Shown: positions 15,805 through 23,719, counted from the first letter of the stretch. The stretch: 35,723 bases of DNA from Hyphomicrobiales bacterium (GCA_022360615.1 JAKSCL010000044.1:1-35723), one strand, 5' to 3'. Numbers and translations are program-made. The notes: generated by a model from the sequence alone, not told the origin.

Positions 15805-18288
15805 CTACGCGTATGACAGTCTAAGGCTTTCACGGGATTCAAAAGCGTCCCCAGTCTTGTTGAAGACGATTAATCGCCGTTCCATTCCAAGACTGCCGCC
15901 CCGGCAGAATGCCGGTAGCGAAGATACACCATGAGGGATTTGATGTTTTCCAAGCGCCCATGAAAGCGCTTCGCTCGTGTTGCCCGATCGTTTCAAATCG
16001 TCAATCGAGCCCATCGATATGATGATGTCGGATCTTTCAACGATGTATGCCGCAGCACGGCGGAACAGCGTTTCTCTTAGCTCCTGATTGTTCTGCAGAT
16101 CGACGCGGGAAACATCTGGCGGCGTCATCTCGAAACAGTTCCACACGACATGTTTTGCGTTGGCCAGTGCAGCCCGGTCGGCGGCTGCGTCGTCACGGTC
16201 GCAATAATCTTCGGCTGCATCTTGAAGGCTTTCGAATGACATTGCCTGGGCGCTGAGAACACGCACGGTACGCTTCGACACTCTTACGGCCTCGCCCGCA
16301 AACAGGCGTGGTCCGGCAAGGTCAAATCCCGGTGCGCCGGGCGTCAGAAGTGTAACGGCGGATTCGCGGATATCTTGCTTCAGCGTGTTTCCGGCCAGTT
16401 CCTGGAAATGCCGGCGCAGGTTTTCACGCGCTTCTTTGGTGAGCGAAAGCGGACCGAAAAAGCCAATACGCAATATCGGGCGCCAGACATCCTGGGTTTC
16501 CCGGGATGTTTTCTCCACCGTTGCAACATGATTCAGAAGTTCCTCGATCAGGCGACGGTCTTTTTCTTTTTCGGAGCTTTCAAGTTCATTGGCGGGGGTA
16601 AGCAGCGGGTGGCGTTTGCGTTCATCATCCCGGCCAGCCGGGCGACCCGTATCATCTGGAGCACGCCAGCCGTTTAAGTGCTTTTCCGCCTTCCATCGCG
16701 CATGTTCGGCCCGGCCCAAGCGCGCCATGAGTTCCAAGTCCGAACGGATTCTCGAAAAGGCATGATCGGTCAGCGCTGGAACCTTCGTCACATCGATCCG
16801 GAAATCCTCCGGGGCGATGCGTGCGGAGCCCAGTTTCGCGTAGATATGATTTGCGGCGAGTTCATTGGCGAGACGCATCCATCGCGGCGCGTCCGGCCAA
16901 GCGATGTTCCGGGGATCTTCGGGTTTAAGAGTGCTGCGCCAGGCGTCGTGCATGACCTCTGCAAGGGCTGTGAAGCCTTTGCAGAAGACACTGCATTTTT
17001 GAGCAAGATCGCTGGCGGCGCCAAAGTCGACGACACCGTGATCGAGACGTTCCCTTTGGGTATTCCATGGGCTCCCGCGTCGGCGTTCGCGGACGAAGAT
17101 TATGGCGCGGGCCCGCAGGTGAACGTGCTGGAGTTCGAGCAGCCGGCCCACGGCGAGGGTGTTGATGTCGTCGCCTCCAATGCAAACGACGATGGCGGTG
17201 AGGGGGTGACGGCCTTCGGCGCGGTGAAGAGCCGTTTCGTCTTCGAGATTTGCGTGTATGGCATCGAAGTCCTCGAACGTGACCTCGATTGCCCGGGCGG
17301 CTCCTCGGCGCTGGTTGAGATACGCCGTTTTGAGCTGGGTAGCCTTCTTATCCAAGACAGTGACCATGGGATCGGCAAGATCGGTGGCCCAGCAAGTCAA
17401 AGCGATCTCTTCCAACACCGCGCGCCCGGTGGCACCGAAACCAATAATCACGGCGTGGACCCGGTCTTGCGCCCTCTCACGGGCCAATCCCAGAAAATCG
17501 TGTTCCACGACGATCCGCCGTGCACCGAGCTGGGCCTCGCTGATAACCTCAAGAGAATGCAGCTCCGGCTGCAGCGATCCGAACGTATTCTCAAAACTTG
17601 GCTCGTTCAGATGAGCGAAGGCGCGTGGCGTTCGGGTGCGCTTGGCAGCGTGCGGTTTTTGTGCCGACAGAGCGCCCATCACTTCGCTTGCGATGGCCAG
17701 GTTTCTGGCATCGTTGCCCCCGCCGAAAACGATCTCACTGGCCCTGTCGGCCGACGCGACTCGCACCAGATCGAGAGTGGGGTTGGCAGGTTTCAACAGC
17801 AAGACATTCGGTGTCCCTTCAAGCGTCCGCGTCAGGGTCTTGTCGTCGTCGAAGGGAACGACGATGGCCTGGCGTTTTTTAAGCGCCTGCGACCGTGCGA
17901 TCGCAGCCGTAAGCGGCGTGAGCCCGTAAATAACGAGATGGTTCTTTTTTAGACGTGCCGAAATTTCCGTCAGCCAGTTGGAAGCAAAGGCAAGGAAGAC
18001 CCGGATGATTGCCGAAAAGACGACAAGGACACCCACAAAACGCGCAAAAGACGTCCATCCGTTCGGCGGTGTAAGATAAAGGTCGGATGGACCGAAGGCA
18101 TGGAGGCTGAAATAGACTGCCGGGCCGATTTTTTCCCGAAATGTCTCCATTTGCACCGGACAGTGAACGCTTGGATGCATTTCGGCGATGCCTGGACATA
18201 GTGAAAATGCTTTGTGCCAGCCATATATCCCTGTGATCAGCGTGAGGGCGATCAGGGCAATGATGATGTAATCAAATATTTTTGTCAT
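15805..18288 (-). CDS. Channel-like membrane protein: 2 TM, two Rossmann (RCK/TrkA-N-like) modules, RyR and SLOG-like domains
   Basis: 827 residues. Helices lie at about 5-23 and 83-102. Between them is a pore-like segment, AVYFSLHAFGPSDLYLTP (57-74), resembling the pore helix of two-TM potassium channels but without a TVGYG filter. A first Rossmann module follows (about 114-205, LVIYGLTPLT), then a second with an intact GFGATG at 283-288. A RyR domain covers about 505-590 (core AEHARWKAEKHLNGW). The last 200 residues look SLOG-like, with RIGFFGPLSL, LLTPGAPGFDLAG, ERSDIIISMGS and SGNTSEALSWALG. The topology recalls MthK/BK channels with ligand-sensing domains added. The ATG at 18286-18288 has no clear ribosome-binding site. 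The upstream neighbour is a TIR protein, pointing to nucleotide-triggered signalling. Assignments were made by eye; the RyR call is the firmest. Confidence 0.75.
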   Translation of the reverse strand: MTKIFDYIIIALIALTLITGIYGWHKAFSLCPGIAEMHPSVHCPVQMETFREKIGPAVYFSLHAFGPSDLYLTPPNGWTSFARFVGVLVVFSAIIRVFLAFASNWLTEISARLKKNHLVIYGLTPLTAAIARSQALKKRQAIVVPFDDDKTLTRTLEGTPNVLLLKPANPTLDLVRVASADRASEIVFGGGNDARNLAIASEVMGALSAQKPHAAKRTRTPRAFAHLNEPSFENTFGSLQPELHSLEVISEAQLGARRIVVEHDFLGLARERAQDRVHAVIIGFGATGRAVLEEIALTCWATDLADPMVTVLDKKATQLKTAYLNQRRGAARAIEVTFEDFDAIHANLEDETALHRAEGRHPLTAIVVCIGGDDINTLAVGRLLELQHVHLRARAIIFVRERRRGSPWNTQRERLDHGVVDFGAASDLAQKCSVFCKGFTALAEVMHDAWRSTLKPEDPRNIAWPDAPRWMRLANELAANHIYAKLGSARIAPEDFRIDVTKVPALTDHAFSRIRSDLELMARLGRAEHARWKAEKHLNGWRAPDDTGRPAGRDDERKRHPLLTPANELESSEKEKDRRLIEELLNHVATVEKTSRETQDVWRPILRIGFFGPLSLTKEARENLRRHFQELAGNTLKQDIRESAVTLLTPGAPGFDLAGPRLFAGEAVRVSKRTVRVLSAQAMSFESLQDAAEDYCDRDDAAADRAALANAKHVVWNCFEMTPPDVSRVDLQNNQELRETLFRRAAAYIVERSDIIISMGSIDDLKRSGNTSEALSWALGKHQIPHGVSSLPAFCRGGSLGMERRLIVFNKTGDAFESRESLRLSYA

Positions 18289-18503
18289 TGAAAAAGCGTC
18301 TAGATGAAGTAAAAATCAATGTAGTTTATCAGTATATATTATGATATGAGGGGAGTGTTTGATATATTGCTTGAATTGCGACATGAGCGGTGCTGGAAAT
18401 ATTCATTTTACTCTCAATTGTTACGCTGTGCGGGAGTGAGAGTCAGCCATATTCTGAGGGGCTAAATGCGCGAAAAAGCGGCAGTTGAGCGGCTTCGTCG
18501 CGA
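18289..18503. other. AT-rich spacer between the TIR and RyR/SLOG genes
   Basis: 215 bp without a gene. The segment 18301-18360 has only 16 G or C in 60 bases, far below the surrounding coding DNA. It probably carries the promoter of the RyR/SLOG gene; TATACT on the minus strand (18336-18331) could be a -10 element, but no convincing -35 is visible. Low G+C spacers are common in horizontally acquired defence genes. Confidence 0.5.
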
Positions 18504-20648
18504 TTAGCCGTCCAAAAGCGCGAGAGACCCTCGGACTATTCCGATATGGTTCCGTTGAGGCTCTGTAAGCCTGTTTTCCTTTTCAAGTCTCTGAAGAATG
18601 GAAAGCGCTTGCGCCCAGGCGTCACGTTTAGCATTCGCCGTAGGGCTAACCAATGCGATCTTGTCGTAGGTTATGGCCAGTTCGAATTGCCAGGCGGTGT
18701 GGTTGGAGTCGCGGGCGATGAGAGAGACTAAAAGGTCGACGCCTTCCCTGTAAGCGCGCAGAGCTGCTTCTTTGTCATCGTTACGCCTATGAATATCCCC
18801 GAGTCTCAGAAGATTTTCTGCGACATCGAACTTCCATTCTGTGTTCTCCGGGTCGTGAAGCGCTAGGGACCGCGCAATTTCAAGGCCCTCCTTGTAAGAA
18901 GCCAAGGCCCCTTCCATATTGCCGGTTCGGTATTGAGCGTCGCCGATAATACTAAGGTTATTCATGACAATGCCCTGCCACAGGGTGTTTGCCGGGTCGC
19001 TGGCTGAAAGAGTGCGTGAGACATCCAAAGCCTCTTCAAAAGCAGCCAGCGCCTCGTTTGCATTGCCGGAGGACAATAAGGTGAAGCCAGTCTTGCTAAG
19101 AACCGCTGAAAAAACATGTTGCAGCCTTGTGTTCCCCGGATTTTGAAGCAGCAGAGGGCGCGCAATGCTTATCCCTTCCCCAAAGGCCTTTAGAGCATTT
19201 TTTGTGTCTCCATCGAGCAAGTAAACGCTGCCGATGGCATGAAGGCTTCTGAGGATTCCTGCAAACAAGTCCGCTTTTTCAGGAGCGTCGGCGGCGAGAG
19301 CGCGTCCGATTTCGAGGCTCTCCTGAAAAGCGCTGAGCGCGCTTCGAAAATCACCGGCATTTCGATGGATGTCGCCAAGCAATATAAGGCTGGTTGCCAC
19401 ATCGCGTTGCCGTGCGATGTTATCAGGACTGTGAGCGGCGACCTCACGGGTTATGTCCAGGCTTTCTTGGAATGCCGATGCGGCTTTGCCGATATCGCCG
19501 GAGGTTAAATGGATCTGGCCAATAAGCCGGAGTGTTGATGCAACATCAGCCCGCCAACCCATGTCTTCGGGGTCGCGCGCGGCACGAGCACGAAAGATTG
19601 CCAAAGCTTGCTCATGAAGGGACAGCGCTTCATCAAGGTCACCACGTTTCCGGTAAGTATCGCCAAGCTGACTGAGCGCGATGCCTTGGCTCACATCAAG
19701 CTCTTCGTCTTTGGAAAAGTTTTCCGACAGATGTGCCTGAAGCTTCCGTGCCTCTTCAAGGATTGACTGTGTAACCTCGATCGGAATGCTGCTGTTCTCA
19801 AATCTCCGCGCCAAGTCGACAACAAGACGGTTTGCTGTCTGAGTGGCGGTGCGAAGCGCGGCTTGGGCTTTTTCGTTCGCCACCTCTGCCTCGATCCGGC
19901 GTTCGTCCGCACGTTCCGCAGCCTCGATGGCGGCCAGGCGCTGTTCCTGCGCCTCGTTGCGCTGAATGAGCGCGAAAAGGGACAAGGCGACAGCGATAAT
20001 CGCAACGGCCAGTGACGCCAAAACGGCGATTTGCTGTCTCTTTCCATGCGCGCGCCGGCTTGCGTGGATAAGGTCAAGAATCTCCTCGGATGGCGGCGCC
20101 GCGTTCGGCTGTATCCCTTTCCAGTCCTCAGCATCGCTGAGCGCGGTTCCGCGAAGAAGAAGATCGCCCTTCTTGCCTTTTGCCAGCCACTGCCGGGCGC
20201 GGTCGCCGAGCCGGGTGTGCTCTTTCAGCCAGGCCTGGTCGGTGTTAAGCGCGGTAATGAGCGGGGCAAGATGCGCATCGAACTCAAATACGCTTTCGGC
20301 GGGGAGGACATGGATCTTTCCCAAGGCCGCCGGAAGATCCTCTGGCCCGACATCGCCGATCCTCACCGGCAAAAGGCGTTTTTTCAGCCGCTGAACCTCG
20401 CCAAGCTCCCAATTGCACCATTTCGATGCGGCGGATGCCGGGCTAACGAGCCAGACCACCGTATCGGCTGCCCTGATGAAGTCAGCCAGTTCAGCCTGCC
20501 ATTCCTCGCCATAGGGCAGGTCGCGCCGGTCTATGGAGACGTCGAACCCGGCATCTTCCAGCGCGGCGACGAGTTGATCGGTGACCGCGGTGTCCTGACG
20601 CGAATAGGAAATGAAGAGCTTAAGCTTATCGCCGTTCTTTTGCGCCAT
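18504..20648 (-). CDS. TIR domain - transmembrane - coiled coil - TPR protein
   Basis: 714 residues. The TIR domain occupies about 8-135: box 1 is KLFISYSRQDTAV, DLPYGEEW follows, and SKWCNWELGEV supplies the conserved Glu at 81 that serves as catalytic residue in NAD-cleaving TIR domains. One helix lies at 206-227, then an Ala/Glu-rich coiled coil at about 230-270. From 320 to 660 come seven TPR-like units whose central Gly recurs at 329, 377, 425, 473, 521, 569 and 617, an exact 48-residue period. The TIR would face the cytoplasm if the N-terminus is inside. The ATG at 20646-20648 has GAGG three bases upstream, close spacing. The RyR/SLOG gene follows on the same strand. NAD hydrolysis or cyclisation is inferred from the family. 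Confidence 0.88.
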   Translation of the reverse strand: MAQKNGDKLKLFISYSRQDTAVTDQLVAALEDAGFDVSIDRRDLPYGEEWQAELADFIRAADTVVWLVSPASAASKWCNWELGEVQRLKKRLLPVRIGDVGPEDLPAALGKIHVLPAESVFEFDAHLAPLITALNTDQAWLKEHTRLGDRARQWLAKGKKGDLLLRGTALSDAEDWKGIQPNAAPPSEEILDLIHASRRAHGKRQQIAVLASLAVAIIAVALSLFALIQRNEAQEQRLAAIEAAERADERRIEAEVANEKAQAALRTATQTANRLVVDLARRFENSSIPIEVTQSILEEARKLQAHLSENFSKDEELDVSQGIALSQLGDTYRKRGDLDEALSLHEQALAIFRARAARDPEDMGWRADVASTLRLIGQIHLTSGDIGKAASAFQESLDITREVAAHSPDNIARQRDVATSLILLGDIHRNAGDFRSALSAFQESLEIGRALAADAPEKADLFAGILRSLHAIGSVYLLDGDTKNALKAFGEGISIARPLLLQNPGNTRLQHVFSAVLSKTGFTLLSSGNANEALAAFEEALDVSRTLSASDPANTLWQGIVMNNLSIIGDAQYRTGNMEGALASYKEGLEIARSLALHDPENTEWKFDVAENLLRLGDIHRRNDDKEAALRAYREGVDLLVSLIARDSNHTAWQFELAITYDKIALVSPTANAKRDAWAQALSILQRLEKENRLTEPQRNHIGIVRGSLALLDG

Positions 20649-21027
20649 CGCCTCGGTTCGATCTCAAGGGCCCGTAGACCGGTTTGCGGTGAAGGCCTCA
20701 GCTTAAGGCGGGTGAAAAGCTTCACGAGGCGCCTCAACTGCCGGCTTTCCTGACAATTCCGCAGCGGAAGCCTGGCTCCCATCATAGGCATTGCAGGCGA
20801 CAACATGCAATTCCGAGCACTCTACGGGTTCTTGATGCTTTTGCTGCGAGGCGCAGTAGCGGCGGACAACGGATTTTGCGATTAGGTTTCATGGGCGTTT
20901 CTTGGGCGCACGCGGCACCGCAAAACCCCTCTGACGCCATCTATCTTGCGCGGTACAATTTGACTGAGTTTTGCGTCCGTTTTACGTCCGCGGCCGATTT
21001 CCCGAAAACCTAAGTCATTGAAAAGAA
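20649..21027. other. Spacer between the TIR gene and tRNA-Pro, possible integration scar
   Basis: 379 bp with no complete gene that I can support. Read on the minus strand from the tRNA, a non-coding leader is followed by GTG CCG CGT GCG CCC AAG AAA CGC CCA and then a stop (around 20919-20890). The peptide PRAPKKRP resembles the first residues of some tyrosine integrases. This could be the truncated start of an integrase at a tRNA attachment site, but the match is too short to prove it. Confidence 0.3.
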
Positions 21028-21104
21028 TGGTCGGAGTGGCAGGATTTGAACCTGCGACCCCCTCGTCCCGAACGAGGTGCGCTACCAGGCTGCGCCACAC
21101 TCCG
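21028..21104 (-). tRNA. tRNA-Pro (anticodon CGG)
   Basis: 77 nt including an encoded CCA. The acceptor stem CGGAGTG pairs with CACTCCG, the anticodon arm is CCTCG-TTCGGGA-CGAGG with anticodon CGG, and the T arm is CAGG-TTCAAAT-CCTG. The discriminator base is A. The D arm contains AGCCTGGTAGC. The 3' end faces the TIR/RyR segment, the side where tRNA-targeted elements insert. Confidence 0.95.
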
Positions 21105-21167
21105 CCATGTCAAATCGCAGGAGCATTGACGCTAACACGCCAAAACGTCGCCTGCGATATGGGCAGA

Positions 21168-21213
21168 CCGTTTTTTCTTCACCCCAACGTGCCGGAGGGG
21201 GTTCAAAAAACGG
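21168..21213. repeat. 9-bp inverted repeat with T and A runs between the two tRNA genes
   Basis: CCGTTTTTT (21168-21176) and AAAAAACGG (21205-21213) are perfect complements. Inside them ACCCC (21181-21185) can pair with GGGGT (21198-21202). The resulting two-part hairpin has T runs inside its own stem, so it may terminate transcription in either direction or mark the upstream region of tRNA-Pro. Confidence 0.45.
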
Positions 21214-21242
21214 AAAGCCGGTATATAACGGCGCACCTTGAT

Positions 21243-21281
21243 TGCCGCAAGCGTCTCGATACGGATTCGCTGCTTGCGGCA
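21243..21281. repeat. 10-bp inverted repeat upstream of tRNA-Gln
   Basis: TGCCGCAAGC (21243-21252) and GCTTGCGGCA (21272-21281) are perfect complements with a 19-nt loop. The repeat ends 67 bp before tRNA-Gln, where its promoter should lie. It may be an operator or a hairpin; no T tract follows. Confidence 0.45.
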
Positions 21282-21348
21282 GGGCGGCGGGCACTCTATA
21301 TGCCGGTCGCATCGCGGATGTTTTAAACGGATTTCTCCGCGCACGCTT

Positions 21349-21423
21349 TGGGGCGTGGCCAAATGGTAAGGCAGCGGTTTTTGGTACCGAAGATTGGAGG
21401 TTCGAGTCCTCCCGCCCCAGCCA
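21349..21423 (+). tRNA. tRNA-Gln (anticodon TTG)
   Basis: 75 nt with encoded CCA. The acceptor stem TGGGGCG pairs with CGCCCCA, discriminator G. The anticodon loop is TTTTGGT with anticodon TTG. The anticodon stem GCGGT/ACCGA has a G-A apposition at its top, where the usual sequence is ACCGC. The T arm is GGAGG-TTCGAGT-CCTCC. Confidence 0.95.
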
Positions 21424-21497
21424 TCCAGTTAAGACATTGCGACGGTGGCGGAGGTGGTTCGGCCTTACGCTCTCCGCGCTGCCCGGAAGCTGTCCAG

Positions 21498-21519
21498 AGA
21501 GCCTTTGAGCAAAGGCTCT
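21498..21519 (+). terminator. Likely terminator after tRNA-Gln
   Basis: A perfect 9-bp stem AGAGCCTTT (21498-21506) with AAAGGCTCT (21511-21519) and a GAGC loop lies 75 bp after the tRNA. A TTTTATT tract follows, but about a dozen bases beyond the stem, so termination efficiency is uncertain. It also lies just beyond the stop of the convergent ABC transporter operon. Confidence 0.5.
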
Positions 21520-21555
21520 GCCGGCGTTGCTTTTATTCGCCGCGCTCACCCACCC

Positions 21556-22287
21556 TCAAATATGATGCAGGATTTTCGAAAGGAACTGCTGCGCCCGGTC
21601 GCTGCGCGGTGAGCCGAAGAACTCTTCCGTCTCCGCATCCTCGACGATCTCGCCATAATCCATGAACACGACCCGGTTCGCGACCTTGCGGGCGAAGCCC
21701 ATTTCGTGGGTGACCACCATCATGGTCATGCCTTCCTCGGCGAGTTCGACCATGACCTCCAGCACCTCGTTGATCATTTCCGGGTCGAGTGCCGAGGTCG
21801 GTTCGTCGAACAGCATGGCGATCGGATCGAGCGCAAGCGCGCGGGCAATCGCCACACGCTGCTGCTGTCCGCCGGAAAGCTGGCCCGGATGCTTGGCCGC
21901 TTGATCGGAAAGGCCGACCCGCGTCAGAAGGGTCATGGCCTTTTCCTCCGACTCTTGACGGCCGCGGCCCAGCACCTTTTCCTGCGCGAGGCAGATGTTA
22001 TCCGTCACGGTCATATGCGGATAGAGTTCGAAGTTCTGGAAAACCATGCCGATCCGCGAGCGCAGCTTTGGCAGCTTGGTGCTTTTGCCGCCGACGGAAA
22101 CGCCGTCCACGGTGATCTCGCCCTTCTGGAACGGCTCGAGACCGTTCACGCATTTGATCAGCGTTGATTTGCCGGAGCCCGAGGGGCCGCAGACAACAAC
22201 GACCTCGCCCTGTGCGATGTTGGTCGAACAGTTTTTAAGGACGTGGAAATCGTCGAACCACTTGTCGACGTTGCGAAGCTCGATCAT
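21556..22287 (-). CDS. gltL: Polar amino-acid ABC transporter ATP-binding protein
   Basis: 243-residue ATPase of the PAAT family (GltL/GlnQ/AapP type) that powers uptake of acidic or polar amino acids. Walker A is GPSGSGKST, the Q-loop [12 protein letters not shown], the signature [15 protein letters not shown], Walker [15 protein letters not shown] and the switch His in VTHEMGF. The ATG at 22285-22287 overlaps the permease stop as ATGA, showing translational coupling. The longer frame upstream lies within the permease gene. It is the last gene of the operon cuyA-gltI-gltJ-gltK-gltL on the minus strand. The name gltL follows operon order and similarity and does not assert glutamate as substrate. 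Confidence 0.9.
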   Translation of the reverse strand: MIELRNVDKWFDDFHVLKNCSTNIAQGEVVVVCGPSGSGKSTLIKCVNGLEPFQKGEITVDGVSVGGKSTKLPKLRSRIGMVFQNFELYPHMTVTDNICLAQEKVLGRGRQESEEKAMTLLTRVGLSDQAAKHPGQLSGGQQQRVAIARALALDPIAMLFDEPTSALDPEMINEVLEVMVELAEEGMTMMVVTHEMGFARKVANRVVFMDYGEIVEDAETEEFFGSPRSDRAQQFLSKILHHI

Positions 22288-22937
22288 CGCCCGTGTTTCC
22301 TTTGAAGGCGGCGCACATAGAGCGAGCCGGCGAAGCATATGACGAAGTAGACGGCGGCTGCGAAGACATACATCTCGATCAGGCGGCCCTCATTACGCGC
22401 GACGATGGTTGTTGCGGTCATGAAGTCGCGCAGCGCCACCACATAGACGAGGCTTGTGTCCTGGAAGAGCACGATCCCTTGCGTGAGGAGAACGGGCGTC
22501 ATGTTGCGGAAGGCCTGTGGCAGCACGATGAAACGCATGGTCTGCGCGTAGGTAAGACCCGTCGCATAACCCGCTGCGATCTGGCCGCGCGAAACCGATT
22601 GGATACCCGCCCGGATGATCTCCGAGTAATAGGCCGCTTCGAAGAGCGTGAAGGCGATGAGCGCTGAATAAAACCCGCCGACCGGCCGTCCGATGATGAG
22701 CGGCACGAGAAAAAAGAACCAGAAGATCACAAGGATCAGCGGCATGGAGCGGAAGAAGTTCACATAGGCTGCCGAGATGAGCGAAAGCGAGCGGTAGCCG
22801 GAAAGCCGCATCAGCGCCAGGACGACGGCAAGCACGATGCCGCCACTGGCCGCAAGGATCGTAAGGAGGAACGACAGCCCGAGGCCTTGGATCAGAAAGG
22901 GGAGGGCGTCGACGATCACGCCGAAATCGAACGTCAT
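22284..22937 (-). CDS. gltK: Polar amino-acid ABC transporter permease (GltK-like)
   Basis: 217-residue inner-membrane permease with five or six helices. It carries the PAAT membrane-domain signatures VNFFRSMPLILVIFWFFFLV, AYYSEIIRAGIQSVSRGQ (the EAA-type coupling loop) and ATGLTYAQTMRFIVLPQAFR. The length and the LSFLLTILAASGGIVLAV start match GltK. The ATG at 22935-22937 lies 3 bp beyond the GltJ-like stop, and the gene's own stop overlaps the ATPase start, so all three are co-translated. It is expected to form a heterodimer with the neighbouring permease. Confidence 0.9.
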   Translation of the reverse strand: MTFDFGVIVDALPFLIQGLGLSFLLTILAASGGIVLAVVLALMRLSGYRSLSLISAAYVNFFRSMPLILVIFWFFFLVPLIIGRPVGGFYSALIAFTLFEAAYYSEIIRAGIQSVSRGQIAAGYATGLTYAQTMRFIVLPQAFRNMTPVLLTQGIVLFQDTSLVYVVALRDFMTATTIVARNEGRLIEMYVFAAAVYFVICFAGSLYVRRLQRKHGR

Positions 22938-22940
22938 TGC

Positions 22941-23660
22941 TCAGCGCCCTCCGGTGATGAAGCCGGGAATTTTCGCGCGCTCGTCAACGACCGTCATGAA
23001 AGCGGTCACTGTCAGTGTGATCACGATGTAGATCACGGTTGCGGCGGTGAAGGCTTCGAAACCCTGGAAGGTGAATTCGGTGATCTGGCGGCTGCGCGCC
23101 GTGGTCTCAAGGACGCCGATCGTCAGCGCCAGCGACGAGTTCTTGAAGATCGTCAGGAATTCCGATGTCAGCGGCGGCACGATCAGTCTGTAGGCCACCG
23201 GCACTAGGATATGGCGGTAAAGCTGAACGGTGGTGAGCCCCGTCGCATAACCCGCCATGGACTGCCCGCGCGGGATGGCCTCGATGCCGGAGCGCACCTG
23301 CTCGGCGACCCGCGACGCCGTGTAGAAGCCGAGCCCGATGATCGCGGTGGTGACCTCGGGCAGCGGCATCTCCCGTTTCATCCACAAGCCCCACTCGCGT
23401 GGCAGCACCTCCGGCAGCACGAAATACCAAAGAAAGAGCTGAACAAGCAGCGGGATGTTCCGGAAGAGTTCGACGTAAACGGTGGCCGCGCTGCGCACCC
23501 ATCGCACGGGCACGGTGCGCGCTACGCCGACCACCGAGCCGATGGTAAAGGCAATGATCCAAGCCGCTATCGATACGGTGACGGTCCAGCCGATGCCATC
23601 GATGATCCAGCCGAAATAGGGCTCCCGGAAGAGGACCCCCCAGTCCCAATTGTATTCCAT
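22941..23660 (-). CDS. gltJ: Polar amino-acid ABC transporter permease (GltJ-like)
   Basis: 239-residue permease. The N-terminus MEYNWDWGVLFREPYFGWII and the long loop FVLPEVLPREWGLWMKREMP are typical of GltJ of the glutamate/aspartate system. VELFRNIPLLVQLFLWYF and AEQVRSGIEAIPRGQ are the family signatures. It contains about six hydrophobic segments. The ribosome-binding site before the ATG at 23658-23660 is weak (GGGACC). A strong hairpin separates it from the binding-protein gene, a common way to make more binding protein than permease. The partner permease begins 3 bp downstream. Confidence 0.9.
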   Translation of the reverse strand: MEYNWDWGVLFREPYFGWIIDGIGWTVTVSIAAWIIAFTIGSVVGVARTVPVRWVRSAATVYVELFRNIPLLVQLFLWYFVLPEVLPREWGLWMKREMPLPEVTTAIIGLGFYTASRVAEQVRSGIEAIPRGQSMAGYATGLTTVQLYRHILVPVAYRLIVPPLTSEFLTIFKNSSLALTIGVLETTARSRQITEFTFQGFEAFTAATVIYIVITLTVTAFMTVVDERAKIPGFITGGR

Positions 23661-23686
23661 GAAGGTCCCGGCCTTTGACGGTGGGT

Positions 23687-23709
23687 GCCCGGCGCATCGA
23701 GCGCCGGGC
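23687..23709 (-). repeat. 9-bp hairpin between binding-protein and permease genes
   Basis: GCCCGGCGC (23687-23695) and GCGCCGGGC (23701-23709) pair perfectly across the 5-nt loop ATCGA. No U tract follows on the minus strand, so it is more likely a 3'-end stabilising or processing hairpin for the binding-protein message than a full terminator. Confidence 0.65.
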
Positions 23710-23719
23710 GGTTACGCAT

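Noticed and set aside
16678-17952. 424-codon plus-strand frame inside the RyR/SLOG gene
   Set aside because: Shadow of the opposite strand, which has recognisable domains.
21028-21104. Second copy of the tRNA-Pro 3' end as an attachment site
   Set aside because: Looked for elsewhere in the window by eye and not found, so no attachment pair can be reported.
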